Shown in pieces: positions 1 to 7,773 of a stretch of 47,816 nucleotides of DNA (its first letter is position 1; the number at the start of each line of letters is the position of its first letter). A program made the position numbers and the translations under genes. The stretch comes from an uncultured Bacillota bacterium (lineage in GTDB: Bacteria; Bacillota_I; Bacilli_A; RF39; UBA660): contig ONJI01000013.1 of NCBI GenBank assembly GCA_900318075.1, positions 1 to 47,816 of the forward strand, read 5' to 3'. The notes under the pieces were generated by a model. It worked only from the letters and a program-made list of their open reading frames with translations. It was not told the DNA's origin and made no database searches.

Positions 1-9
1 GCCATTTTT

Positions 10-85
<76 letters not shown>

Positions 86-157
86 TCTTAATAATTCATT
101 GATATATCAATTTAGTATAATAGGGACAGCTATAAGGTAGTTTAGTCTCCCAAATTT

Positions 158-234
158 GCGTCCATAGCTCAATTGGATAGAGCGTTTGACTACGGATCAA
201 AAGGTTGCGGGTTCGACTCCTACTGGACGCGCCA
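158..234 (+). tRNA. tRNA-Arg (anticodon ACG)
   Basis: The acceptor stem GCGTCCA/TGGACGC lies at 158-164 and 224-230, with discriminator G231 and CCA at 232-234. The anticodon loop CTACGGA (190-196) gives ACG at 192-194, which is normally deaminated to ICG to read CGU, CGC and CGA. It is the second member of the Phe-Arg-Pro cluster, 72 nt after tRNA-Phe. Confidence 0.97.
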
Positions 235-241
235 TATGTAT

Positions 242-318
242 CGGGAAATAGTTCAACTTGGTAGAGCACCTGGTTTGGGACCAGGGGGTTGCAGGTTCAA
301 ATCCTGTTTTCCCGACCA
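242..318 (+). tRNA. tRNA-Pro (anticodon TGG)
   Basis: The acceptor stem CGGGAAA/TTTCCCG lies at 242-248 and 308-314, with discriminator A315 and encoded CCA at 316-318. The anticodon stem CCTGG/CCAGG encloses the loop TTTGGGA, so the anticodon is TGG at 276-278. It is the last tRNA of the cluster, only 7 nt after tRNA-Arg, and a hairpin with a T-run follows it. Confidence 0.97.
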
Positions 319-330
319 CTTGTAAATTAA

Positions 331-353
331 CCTTGATTTTTCAAGGTTTTTTA
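331..353 (+). terminator. Terminator of the tRNA cluster
   Basis: The inverted repeat CCTTGA/TCAAGG is followed by a run of T residues. It lies 12 nt after the CCA of tRNA-Pro. Confidence 0.8.
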
Positions 354-371
354 TTTAACATTTACTCAAAC

Positions 372-396
372 AAAAAACTGTTATTTAACAGTTTTA
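372..396 (-). terminator. Terminator of the 394-723 gene (minus strand)
   Basis: The hairpin AAACTGTTA/TAACAGTTT has a run of A residues at its left side, which reads as a T-run on the minus strand. It overlaps the stop codon of the gene it ends. Confidence 0.7.
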
Positions 397-723
397 TTTT
401 GCACTTATATCAACAATATCTGAAAGGGGAATAAGTTCATTTTCCATAGTAATTAGATGAGTACTGTTTCTTCCAACTATTCTTTTGGTAATTGTTCTAT
501 CTTTAAGCTTTATCACAACATCAGCCTTATAAATATAACTAGGAGAATTAAAAATATCATTTAATTTTTGATTGATATTTTTCTTTGGTAATGTTATGTC
601 TCTTTCTATATTTTTGCCATTATCGGTTGTAATACTTTCATGGTCAGAATAAAAAACATTCTCATTATTACCAGCGTTTTTATCCACTTTATTGGCAAAC
701 ACTTTAGGTAGTTTTTTCTCCAA
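394..723 (-). CDS. Conserved-looking hypothetical protein, 109 aa
   Basis: I do not recognise this protein. The first half is polar, Asn- and Lys-rich and probably disordered. The last ~45 residues alternate hydrophobic and charged residues (KADVVIKLKDRTITKRIVG, then ITMENELIPLSDIVDI), as expected for a small SH3-like beta-barrel. There is no signal peptide or membrane segment. The start is placed at TTG 723 because GAGGTG (minus strand, 730-735) lies 6 nt upstream; an in-frame TTG at 741 would put this ribosome site inside the gene. It lies 35 nt downstream of the DUF368 gene and may share its transcript. Function unknown. Confidence 0.6.
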   Translation of the reverse strand: MEKKLPKVFANKVDKNAGNNENVFYSDHESITTDNGKNIERDITLPKKNINQKLNDIFNSPSYIYKADVVIKLKDRTITKRIVGRNSTHLITMENELIPLSDIVDISAK

Positions 724-758
724 TATAATCACCTCTATCAAATATTATGCTTATTAAA

Positions 759-1571
759 TTAAAACTTGCTAAAAAGTTTGTTAATTTTCATTGTAAAAAC
801 TATTCCTAACAAAAATAACAATATTCCTATTATAATTTCAAAAATATTAATATTAATTTTAAATATTGAATTAAACATAGTTAAAAGCGAACCACACATA
901 AACCCCAGTACACAAATATAAGCGCGAATTTTATATCTTTTGAAAACAAAATTTAATAATTTAGAAACTAGTACTGTACTAATTATAAACCCTAAAATAA
1001 AGTTAAAAGAAATATAAAAAGATGCACTAAAAGTTAAAACACCATTAATTACGTCTAATAAATTTTCATACCATCCTAGAGCCATAAATATAGCTGTTCC
1101 GCTAATGCCTGGAATAATAGTTGTAAGTGATTCAATTGTCCCCATTAAAAAATAATGATTGCTAGAACTAGTATCACCACTGTTTAAATTAGTAAGTATA
1201 ATAATTAAAAAAAATGAAATGAGAAAAATTATAATATTTGAAAGCTTAAAGTCCTTCTTTTCAATTTCTGATGTTATCTCAGGCATGCCACCAATGATTA
1301 AGCCTACAAAAAATAACATTGTAGAAAGATAATAATTATTTAGACACCATTTTATTCCCATACTGAATAATAAAATTCCTCCGAAAGCTCCAACTAGTAG
1401 AAAAAATAAAAATATAAGATCATCTAGTTTTATTTTCAACGGATGACCTAAAATATCTAATAATCGCTCGTAGACGCCTAAAGAAATGGACAAAACTGCT
1501 CCACTAACACCAGGAATAATTTTCGCAATTCCTATTATAAATCCTTTAAGAATTAACAATACATAGTTCAT
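759..1571 (-). CDS. DUF368 family membrane protein, probable undecaprenyl-phosphate translocase
   Basis: This 270-aa polytopic membrane protein has the DUF368 hallmarks: an N-terminal KGFIIGIAKIIPGVSGAVLS segment and a second, repeat-like ESLTTIIPGISGTAIFMALG near residue 150. The duplicated PG(V/I)SG re-entrant motifs are typical. Proteins of this family (PopT in Staphylococcus) return the lipid carrier undecaprenyl phosphate to the cytoplasmic face of the membrane for new rounds of wall synthesis. About eight hydrophobic segments are visible. No clear Shine-Dalgarno sequence precedes ATG 1571. The family call is firm; the exact carrier is inferred. Confidence 0.85.
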   Translation of the reverse strand: MNYVLLILKGFIIGIAKIIPGVSGAVLSISLGVYERLLDILGHPLKIKLDDLIFLFFLLVGAFGGILLFSMGIKWCLNNYYLSTMLFFVGLIIGGMPEITSEIEKKDFKLSNIIIFLISFFLIIILTNLNSGDTSSSNHYFLMGTIESLTTIIPGISGTAIFMALGWYENLLDVINGVLTFSASFYISFNFILGFIISTVLVSKLLNFVFKRYKIRAYICVLGFMCGSLLTMFNSIFKININIFEIIIGILLFLLGIVFTMKINKLFSKF

Positions 1572-1607
1572 ATTTAAATATATTAAAAAAAATTTAATTT
1601 ATTAAAA

Positions 1608-1632
1608 AAATAACATATTTAATATGTTATTT
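1608..1632 (-). terminator. Terminator of the lipoprotein gene (minus strand)
   Basis: AAATAACATAT and ATATGTTATTT form an 11-bp stem. The A-run at 1604-1610 reads as a T-run on the minus strand. The stem overlaps the stop codon of the 1627-2055 gene. Confidence 0.7.
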
Positions 1633-2055
1633 ACAAGTAAACCCTTCTTTTTCATAGTAAGATTTAATACTTTTTTTAGAACCATTACTATCAAAACCGG
1701 TGTTTTTTTTATCTTTATCATTCATTTTTTCAAGATTAAATTTAATAATAGTTTTAATTTCATCACCAGAACTACTTATATCAGTTTCTACCCCTTTCTT
1801 ACCTTCATAAGAAGATAAAATATCCTTAAACCTGCCAGTCATTACAAGAAAATAATCTTTATAATCATCACTAACATTCATAATAGTTTCTAAACTAGCC
1901 TTAGTTATAACTTTATTTTCAAATGATATTGAGACATTGTATTTTATTTTACCGGTATCATTACTTTCTTCTTTAGTACACATAAGCGATTGCTTGCCAC
2001 AACCAGAAAGAAGTGCACAAAAAATAAATATAACAAATAACTTAACTATCCTCAT
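1627..2055 (-). CDS. Small lipoprotein, YehR/DUF1307-like
   Basis: The 142-aa protein begins with MRIVKLFVIFIFCALLSGC, a lipoprotein signal peptide whose LLSGC lipobox puts the acylated Cys at residue 19. The mature part carries an FENKVITKASLETIMNVSDDYKDYF segment and a C-terminal YYEKEGFTCK, a pattern seen in DUF1307/YehR-type lipoproteins of unknown function. Its domain probably folds outside the membrane, with Cys residues in NxxSLMC and FTC possibly disulfide-bonded. ATG 2055 is chosen because AGGTGG lies 5 nt upstream; a GTG at 2064 overlaps that ribosome site. It has its own terminator. Confidence 0.7.
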   Translation of the reverse strand: MRIVKLFVIFIFCALLSGCGKQSLMCTKEESNDTGKIKYNVSISFENKVITKASLETIMNVSDDYKDYFLVMTGRFKDILSSYEGKKGVETDISSSGDEIKTIIKFNLEKMNDKDKKNTGFDSNGSKKSIKSYYEKEGFTCK

Positions 2056-2139
2056 TAATACCACCTAAAACTAATATACACTCTAGAAAACAAATTATCA
2101 ATATAGAAAAAGAAAAAACATATAAAAATTATTTTTTTC

Positions 2140-2949
2140 CTATTTTAAATATGAAATTACCTTAAATATCATGAAAACTATGAGATTCATAATTACGATA
2201 GTCGCTCCCGTTGGTGTAGCATATATAAATGAAATTACTAGACCTATAATAAATGAAATGATAGATATAAAAACACTTGATATTACTACACTTTTAAAGT
2301 TTTTAAAAATTTGCATTGAAGAAAGCGTTGGAAAAATAATTAAACTGGAAATTAATAAAGATCCCATAAGTCTCATGCCTAATACGACCGTAATAGAGCA
2401 TAGACTTGCAAAAATCATATTATATAAGTCTGTATTAATACCGATAGATTTAGCAAAATCTTCATCAAAGGTAATTGCAAAAATTTTATGATAAGAAATA
2501 ATATATAAAAGCATTACTAAAATTGACAAAATAATACTTATAATTAAATCGGTTCTATTAATAGATAAAATACTTCCAAATAAGTAACTATTTATATCCG
2601 TATTAACTCCTTTTGTCACTGATATAGCAAAAGTTCCGATTGCTAGAGAACTTGCTGAAATAAGTGCGATAGCTGAATCACCATGTATTTTAGAATTATT
2701 ATTTAATTTTAATATGAAAAATGAAACAATTATTACAATAGGTGTTGCAAACTCTAGAGGTGCAAACCCTAAAATAGTTGCAATTGCAAAAGCACCAAAA
2801 CTAACATGCGATAGACCATCACCAATCATTGAATTTCTTCGGAGTACTAAGGATACACCAATTAATGAAGCACATAATGAAATTAGTATACCAACTATAA
2901 AGGCTCTAACCATAAAAGAGTATGAAAACATTTCTATTATACTATTCAT
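2140..2949 (-). CDS. znuB: Zinc/manganese ABC transporter permease (ABC-3 family)
   Basis: This 269-aa integral membrane protein has about eight hydrophobic helices. It carries the conserved N-terminal block SLCASLIGVSLVLRRNSMIGDGLSHVSFGA (residues ~21-50) and the GMRLMGSLLISSLIIFPTLSS block (~190-210) that define ABC-3 metal permeases such as ZnuB, AdcB and MntC. It would form the transmembrane channel of the uptake system with ZnuC and ZnuA, encoded just upstream. Its start overlaps the end of znuC by 8 nt, so translation is probably coupled. Zinc is preferred over manganese because the operon begins with a Zur/Fur-type gene, but the metal is inferred. Confidence 0.88.
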   Translation of the reverse strand: MNSIIEMFSYSFMVRAFIVGILISLCASLIGVSLVLRRNSMIGDGLSHVSFGAFAIATILGFAPLEFATPIVIIVSFFILKLNNNSKIHGDSAIALISASSLAIGTFAISVTKGVNTDINSYLFGSILSINRTDLIISIILSILVMLLYIISYHKIFAITFDEDFAKSIGINTDLYNMIFASLCSITVVLGMRLMGSLLISSLIIFPTLSSMQIFKNFKSVVISSVFISIISFIIGLVISFIYATPTGATIVIMNLIVFMIFKVISYLK

Positions 2950-3622
2950 TGTGAACGCTCCTTACAAAATCTGAAGTACTACCGAAAAATATATTATCTT
3001 CGCGAAGTGATAGAATTTTATTGCCTATTAAATTGTTGTGATCCAAATCATGAGTGATCATTATTACTGTTATATTATGATTTTTGTTTAAATCAACTAT
3101 TGTTTTATATAAATCCTTTTTTGATTTACTATCTAAGTTGTTAGAAGGCTCGTCTAATATAAGAAGTTTAGAAGTAGAACATAAACTTCTAGCAAGCAGC
3201 ACTTTTTGCCTTTGCCCACCAGATAAATCACAGAAGTTTTTATCTTTTAAATTTTCTATTTCAAGTATCTTTAAAATTTTTAAAGCGAGATCCTTTTCAC
3301 TTTTAGTATAAAAAGATTTAAAACCTAATCTATTAAGTGTTCCCGATAATACAATTTCGTAAACTGAAGCTGGAAAATTAGAATTTACTTTTATTTCTTG
3401 AGGCATATATCCTATAAAATTTTGTTTTAAACCATTATAAATTATTTTTCCCTTCATAGGTTTTATGAGTCCAAGCAACCCTTTAATAAGCGTTGATTTC
3501 CCGGCTCCATTAGGACCTACAATACATATAAAATCGTTTTCTTCTACCTCGAAGTTAAGACTTTTAAATATTGGCACGTTATCGTAACCAAGAGAGAGAT
3601 TTTTTACTTCAATTAAGCTCAT
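2942..3622 (-). CDS. znuC: Metal ABC transporter ATP-binding protein
   Basis: The 226-aa cytoplasmic ATPase shows Walker A GPNGAGKST (~residue 37), the signature LSGGQRQKVLLARSL (~133), Walker B LLILDEPSNNLD (~152) and the H-loop MITHD (~190). It powers metal import through the ZnuB permease. Its ATG overlaps the last base of the znuA stop codon, and its end overlaps znuB, so the three genes form a tight operon. The family alone does not fix the metal; the neighbours do. Confidence 0.9.
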   Translation of the reverse strand: MSLIEVKNLSLGYDNVPIFKSLNFEVEENDFICIVGPNGAGKSTLIKGLLGLIKPMKGKIIYNGLKQNFIGYMPQEIKVNSNFPASVYEIVLSGTLNRLGFKSFYTKSEKDLALKILKILEIENLKDKNFCDLSGGQRQKVLLARSLCSTSKLLILDEPSNNLDSKSKKDLYKTIVDLNKNHNITVIMITHDLDHNNLIGNKILSLREDNIFFGSTSDFVRSVHNE

Positions 3623-4548
3623 TAGTTTAAAGCCTCCTTTAAAACATTTATATTTTTTTTCATGATTTGTAAGTAAGTAATTTCAGCATCAAAGTCCTTT
3701 TGCGAAATATTGTGTGCACTATTAAATTCTAGCACTTTAGCTCCTGTTTCATCAGCAATGGCTTTGGCAATTTTACCACCGGATAGTTCTATATAGAACA
3801 CGGCTGGCACTTTATCTTCTTTAACTTTATCTATTAGAAATGAAATAGTTTTAGCACTTGCCTCAGTTTGCTCTGAGCACCCAGGAAAAGCCGCATAATA
3901 TGATAAACCATATTCATCTGCAAAATAACGAATTGGAAATCTATCGCCAAAAATTATTTCCCGTCTTTGCGCATTACTTACTAGCGACCTGATTTCATTA
4001 TCAATATCGGTAAGATCATTAATATAATTATTAGTATTCTTTTCATACATATTCTTATTTTTAACATCGATTTTAATAATTTCATCTTTTAATTCACTTA
4101 TTATTTTTATCGCATTAATCGGACTCGTCCAGACATGCTCATCATATTCAGTTTCTTCTTCATGTGCTTCCATACCTAAAACAGTTTCTTCTTCTTTTAG
4201 AGTAACTAAATCCATTAGTTTAATTATTTTAGTCCTATCAGTATCAACATCATTTAAAATATCACTAACCCAATTATCAGATTCCCCACCAACATATATA
4301 AAAATATCACTTTTTTTAATATTTATGATATCTTGAGGTGTAGGCTCAAAATCATGAATTTCAGAACCTGGTTTTATTAACATTTTAACATCAATGTCTT
4401 CACTCCCTTTAGTTATAGCTCGCGCAAAATCATAACCTGGGAAACTAGTACTAATTATAGTTAATTTATCATTTTTATTTGTCTCGCAGCCAGTTAACAA
4501 GAAAGAAAAAACTGTCACAGCAGCTAAAACAATAAACACTTTTTTCAT
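3622..4548 (-). CDS. znuA: Metal ABC transporter substrate-binding lipoprotein, ZnuA/AdcA-like
   Basis: The 308-aa lipoprotein has a signal peptide ending in the lipobox LLTGC. Metal ligands are visible in SEIHDFEPTP (~residue 65) and in a short acidic/His loop AHEEETEYDEHVWTSP (~130), a layout typical of zinc-binding members. The segment that carries the third His in many ZnuA proteins here reads GDRFPIRYFADEYGL, a variant also known from clostridial members, so the third ligand may differ. The C-terminal half holds SAHNISQKDFDAEITYLQIM. It captures the metal outside the membrane and delivers it to ZnuBC. Confidence 0.88.
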   Translation of the reverse strand: MKKVFIVLAAVTVFSFLLTGCETNKNDKLTIISTSFPGYDFARAITKGSEDIDVKMLIKPGSEIHDFEPTPQDIINIKKSDIFIYVGGESDNWVSDILNDVDTDRTKIIKLMDLVTLKEEETVLGMEAHEEETEYDEHVWTSPINAIKIISELKDEIIKIDVKNKNMYEKNTNNYINDLTDIDNEIRSLVSNAQRREIIFGDRFPIRYFADEYGLSYYAAFPGCSEQTEASAKTISFLIDKVKEDKVPAVFYIELSGGKIAKAIADETGAKVLEFNSAHNISQKDFDAEITYLQIMKKNINVLKEALN

Positions 4549-4590
4549 ATTATCCTCCTATCAAAAGATCTCAATCACGTATAAGAATAT

Positions 4591-4989
4591 TTAAAGACTT
4601 TTTGTACAGTTATCACATAGGCCATTTATAATGATATTCTCTCTGTTTGCTTTAAAATGATGTTTTTTAAAAATATGACTAGATAAATCACCAATGCACT
4701 CACAGTCGACATGTTCCATCTTTCCACACTGTTCACATCTTAAATAAAAATGATTTTCTTCATCACAGTGTTCCAAATATTGATAGTAAGTCATATTATC
4801 ATTTCTAATAAATTTACTTAGAACGCCATCATCAACAAGCTTATCTATAAATCTATAAATCGTCGTTAAACCAACTTTTTTATTTAACACTATATGTATA
4901 TCTTTAATAGTAAAATCTTTTTTTTGTTTCTTTACGGCATCCAAAATTAAACTTTTTTGTTTTGTATTATATGATTCGCCTCTAGCCAT
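4591..4989 (-). CDS. zur: Fur-family metalloregulator, probable Zur
   Basis: The 132-aa protein has an N-terminal winged helix (KDIHIVLNKKVGLTTIYRFIDKLVDDGVL, ~25-60) and a dimerisation part with two CxxC pairs, RCEQCGK (~88) and LCDNC (~126), which form the structural zinc site of Fur proteins. A short HxDCEC follows the first pair. It is the first gene of the znu operon, 42 nt before znuA, and an inverted repeat of the Fur-box type lies at its promoter, so it probably represses its own operon when zinc is plentiful. PerR or Fur cannot be excluded by sequence alone; the context favours Zur. Confidence 0.82.
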   Translation of the reverse strand: MARGESYNTKQKSLILDAVKKQKKDFTIKDIHIVLNKKVGLTTIYRFIDKLVDDGVLSKFIRNDNMTYYQYLEHCDEENHFYLRCEQCGKMEHVDCECIGDLSSHIFKKHHFKANRENIIINGLCDNCTKSL

Positions 4990-5007
4990 ATAATCACCCC
5001 TTCAATC

Positions 5008-5022
5008 TGAAAATCATTTTCA
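5008..5022 (-). promoter_or_regulatory. zur box: Fur/Zur operator, perfect 7-1-7 inverted repeat
   Basis: TGAAAATCATTTTCA is a perfect 7-1-7 palindrome of the form known for Fur, Zur and PerR in Bacilli. It starts 7 nt downstream of the -10 box of the zur-znuACB promoter and would cover the transcription start. Confidence 0.8.
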
Positions 5023-5028
5023 TATTCG

Positions 5029-5057
5029 ATTATACAGCATAACATAAAAAAAATCAA
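5029..5057 (-). promoter_or_regulatory. Promoter of zur-znuACB
   Basis: On the minus strand, TTGATT (5057-5052) and TATAAT (5034-5029) are separated by exactly 17 nt. The Fur-type box lies just downstream and a second palindrome just upstream. Confidence 0.8.
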
Positions 5058-5066
5058 TAAAAAACA

Positions 5067-5079
5067 ATTGATAATCAAT
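5067..5079. promoter_or_regulatory. Possible second Fur-family site
   Basis: ATTGATAATCAAT is a 6-1-6 palindrome containing TGATAATCA, a core also found in Fur boxes. It lies just upstream of the -35 element of the zur promoter and between divergent genes. It could be an auxiliary operator or chance in AT-rich DNA. Confidence 0.4.
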
Positions 5080-5145
5080 AGTTAAATAAAAACATATAAG
5101 ATGTATATTTGAAAATATAAAATGCTACCAAACATGGAGAAGCAT

Positions 5146-5174
5146 TTGCATAATTAATTTTTTCCATATATAAT
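5146..5174 (+). promoter_or_regulatory. Promoter of the M14 peptidase gene
   Basis: TTGCAT and TATAAT are separated by 17 nt and end 31 nt before the ATG at 5206. The site lies in the intergenic region shared with the divergent zur promoter. Confidence 0.75.
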
Positions 5175-5205
5175 ACACATAGAAAACAAAAAAGGAGATT
5201 ATAAA

Positions 5206-6669
5206 ATGTACGAAGGTAATAATCCAATACTAGACTATGAACAAGTAGAAGAAAAGTTAAAACAAATAGTATCCAGTTCAGATTTAATAACTCAGCATCC
5301 TGACCTTGCAACAACTAAATTTGGCCTTCCAATTCACTACTATACCATAGGACATGGAAATAAAGAAATAGTAATTACAGGAGGAACTCATGGTTCTGAA
5401 ATTGTTACTGTTGATTTTGTTTTAAAATTGATGGAAGAATTAACAAAAAAAGAAGGTAAGTTTAAAGATGTTAACCTAGACGAATACACATTTCATATCA
5501 TCCCATTATTAAATCCTGAAGGATATTTAATATCGACATCGGCAGCAAGAAAACTAATTCCAAGAAATATGCCGGCAAAAGAAGCTGAAGAAATATGTAG
5601 ACAGTACTATTTAGCCTATAGACAAGACGATAGAGATACAATCGAAAGAAGAAAACAAGGTATCGAGCCAGATAGAACATCAATAAAGAGATATCAAGAA
5701 ATGTTTAAAGATATAGATTATACATGTATTCCAGAACAATATAAAGAACTTAGAGAAAGAGTAAAAGAAATATATGAAAGATATCCTGATCTTCCAAAAG
5801 GATCAATTATCAACTGGAGTGCTAATGGAGACGGAATAGATATCCAATCAAACTCAGTACATAATAAAAATATAATAGAAAAAGTGCAAGCAAATGAACA
5901 TGCATTTGGAACATTAAGACATGAAAATATAGATCAAGCACATCCCGGACCAATAGGCTGCCCATATATACCAGAAGAAGGCTTTAAATCAACAATTGAA
6001 ACCCAAGTTATAACTAATCTTTTAGAATCATTACATCAAAAAGGGACACTTGTAGGATACGAAAATTTTCATTCATCTGGTGGATTAGTTTATCAAAGAC
6101 CGTGTCGAAATGGCAATGGAGTAGAAATAAGCGAGGACATGTATTGGGAAAGAATAGTTAATAATATATTCGAAGCAATATCGTATGCAAGTAAAACATA
6201 TAAAAATGCAGCTGATAAAGAACATTCACAATATAGAGTTCTAAAAGGCGGCGGAGTGCCATCTTCAACTAATGACGTATTTAGAATGAAATATCCAGCA
6301 GATCTATTAATCGAACTATCAGGCATGGGAGGTAACCCAATAGGACCATATGGAGATTTAGAAGGAAACTATAATAATATCATTAATTCTAATATTGAAG
6401 CATATGCAAGCTTTTTAAAAAATTATAGTATTATAAATATAGTATCAGAAGCAGCACAGAACTTGTTTATTAGAATCATGAATGAACACAATGAAACAGC
6501 TGATGAAAGTTTGAAAGAAGAATACATACAAAAAGTTTATGAAATAGCTGAAGTACTTATGGAAGAAGTATTTGAATATATTGATGAAGAAAAAAAGCAA
6601 GAATTAATCGAATTAATGAATAGTGGATTCTTTTCTGAAGAAATCTCAGAAAGATATAAAAAACATTAA
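5206..6669 (+). CDS. M14-family zinc metallocarboxypeptidase, cytoplasmic
   Basis: The 487-aa protein has the M14 zinc site: GGTHGSEIVTVDF (~residues 64-76, the HxxE pair) and the third ligand His in ENFHSSGGLVYQRP (~288). The general base Glu is probably in DLLIELSGMGGNP (~367). LNPEGY (~102) is also typical. It lacks a signal peptide or membrane segment, so it probably acts in the cytoplasm on peptides or muropeptides. The C-terminal ~90 residues are helical, Glu-rich and not part of the catalytic fold. AAGGAG precedes ATG 5206, and a good promoter lies upstream. The substrate is unknown. Confidence 0.8.
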   Translation: MYEGNNPILDYEQVEEKLKQIVSSSDLITQHPDLATTKFGLPIHYYTIGHGNKEIVITGGTHGSEIVTVDFVLKLMEELTKKEGKFKDVNLDEYTFHIIPLLNPEGYLISTSAARKLIPRNMPAKEAEEICRQYYLAYRQDDRDTIERRKQGIEPDRTSIKRYQEMFKDIDYTCIPEQYKELRERVKEIYERYPDLPKGSIINWSANGDGIDIQSNSVHNKNIIEKVQANEHAFGTLRHENIDQAHPGPIGCPYIPEEGFKSTIETQVITNLLESLHQKGTLVGYENFHSSGGLVYQRPCRNGNGVEISEDMYWERIVNNIFEAISYASKTYKNAADKEHSQYRVLKGGGVPSSTNDVFRMKYPADLLIELSGMGGNPIGPYGDLEGNYNNIINSNIEAYASFLKNYSIINIVSEAAQNLFIRIMNEHNETADESLKEEYIQKVYEIAEVLMEEVFEYIDEEKKQELIELMNSGFFSEEISERYKKH

Positions 6670-6901
6670 TATAAATGGTTGTGGATTAAGAAAGAAGGTA
6701 TTAATTGTGTAAATCAAATGTACCTCTTTTTATTTATATGAAAATTTCCTTTGCTAAAAACTTTCTAACACAAACAATTATTCTTGTCAAAATAATTATA
6801 ATAAAGAATATATTTTAAAGAATATAAGAAATTATAAATCCATAATTTTTTTGGAAAAATAATATAAAAAAACCATTGGTAATCAATGGTTAAATACAAA
6901 A
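6670..6901. other. Intergenic region left of the integrated element
   Basis: I see no gene here. An imperfect hairpin around 6694-6733 (AAGGTA pairing with TACCT, then a T-run) may end transcription of the peptidase gene. The tRNA-Ala terminator that belongs to the opposite strand lies at 6866-6891. Confidence 0.5.
6866..6891 (-). terminator. Displaced original terminator of tRNA-Ala
   Basis: AACCATTG/CAATGGTT is a perfect 8-bp stem with a 5-nt loop, and the A-run at 6866-6872 gives a T-run on the minus strand. It lies just outside the left attachment repeat, exactly where the terminator of the minus-strand tRNA-Ala gene would stand before the element inserted. It now lies about 5 kb from that tRNA. 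Confidence 0.75.
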
Positions 6902-6919
6902 ATGGTGGAGAATAAGGGA
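6902..6919. repeat. attL: attL: 18-bp direct repeat of the tRNA-Ala 3' end
   Basis: ATGGTGGAGAATAAGGGA is identical to 11949-11966, the last bases of the minus-strand tRNA-Ala gene including its CCA. With the integrase gene next to the other copy, it marks the left end of a site-specific integration. Confidence 0.9.
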
Positions 6920-7050
6920 GAAAACATCTTCTATCTATAAATTGCTAATTCCTTATTTTTAAAGCCTTTTCAGACTATTAAATAATAGTTTAATCGCTAA
7001 AAAAGTACTTAAAATCTTCTTATTTGAGAACAAAATAAGGAGGAAATAAA

Positions 7051-7710
7051 ATGCCAGTATTTAAAATTAATCATCAAACAGGATATACTGTAATGAGTAA
7101 CTATCATTTAAGAGATAAAAACTTATCATATAAAGCAAAAGGATTATTATCTTTCATGTTAAGCCTTCCAAAAGACTGGGATTATTCAGTAAATGGACTC
7201 GTTAAACTTAGTAAAGAAGGATTGAAAGCAGTTAGAAGTATGTTAAAAGAACTAGAAGAAAACAATTATCTTATTAGAGAAAAAGTAAGAGATGAATATG
7301 GAAAATTTGACTATGAATATAACATATATGAAATGCCATATAGCCATTTTGGGCATACGGATAAAGGGAATGCCGAAAAAGACACACAAATAAATACTAA
7401 TAAACAAAATACTAATTACAAAGATAAAAATGATAAACCTGGTCCATTAGTAAGTGAACTTATAAATAATAACTTCATAAGTAGTTCAGACTTAAATATA
7501 CCATATTACAATGACATACTTGATAACGCTTTAGAAGAGTACAAATACTACGATGTAATAAGGGTATTAAATTATATAATAAATAAATGGAAAGAAAGCA
7601 ACGGATATGATGAAAATGGAAATAAAATTATAAACAAATATGGATACTTCAAATCAGCTTTAATAAACAATTTAAGAAAAATTAATACTGAAGTTGAATT
7701 AGATTATTAA
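7051..7710 (+). CDS. Replication-initiator-like helix-turn-helix protein of the element
   Basis: The 219-aa protein opens with MPVFKINHQTGYTVMSNYHLRD followed by SYKAKGLLSFMLSLPKDWDYS and a winged-helix region (SVNGLVKLSKEGLKAVRSMLKELEE split over ~50-72). This arrangement is common in DnaD-like replisome organisers of phages and conjugative elements of Firmicutes. The middle (~115-135) is polar linker, and the C-terminal ~80 residues form a second helical domain. AAGGAGG lies 6 nt before the ATG. It is the first gene inside the left end. It probably supports replication of the excised circle, which is inferred from the family. Confidence 0.7.
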   Translation: MPVFKINHQTGYTVMSNYHLRDKNLSYKAKGLLSFMLSLPKDWDYSVNGLVKLSKEGLKAVRSMLKELEENNYLIREKVRDEYGKFDYEYNIYEMPYSHFGHTDKGNAEKDTQINTNKQNTNYKDKNDKPGPLVSELINNNFISSSDLNIPYYNDILDNALEEYKYYDVIRVLNYIINKWKESNGYDENGNKIINKYGYFKSALINNLRKINTEVELDY

Positions 7711-7743
7711 AAAATGATATATTTTAAAAAAAGCTTGTTAATT

Positions 7744-7773
7744 AAAACACGTTTCAATTATGGAACGTGTTTT
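7744..7773. terminator. Bidirectional terminator between convergent genes
   Basis: AAAACACGTT and AACGTGTTTT form a perfect 10-bp stem with a 10-nt loop. It lies between the convergent initiator gene and the helicase fragment. Confidence 0.8.

Noticed and set aside
1-4. 3' end of another tRNA at the window edge
   Set aside because: Four bases ending in CCA fit but are too few to call a gene.
724-741. Upstream TTG start for the 394-723 gene
   Set aside because: It would place the GAGGTG ribosome site inside the gene; TTG 723 is at the right distance from that site.
5075-5314. Minus-strand open frame antisense to the start of the M14 gene
   Set aside because: It covers both promoters and lacks a ribosome site; composition reflects the opposite strand.
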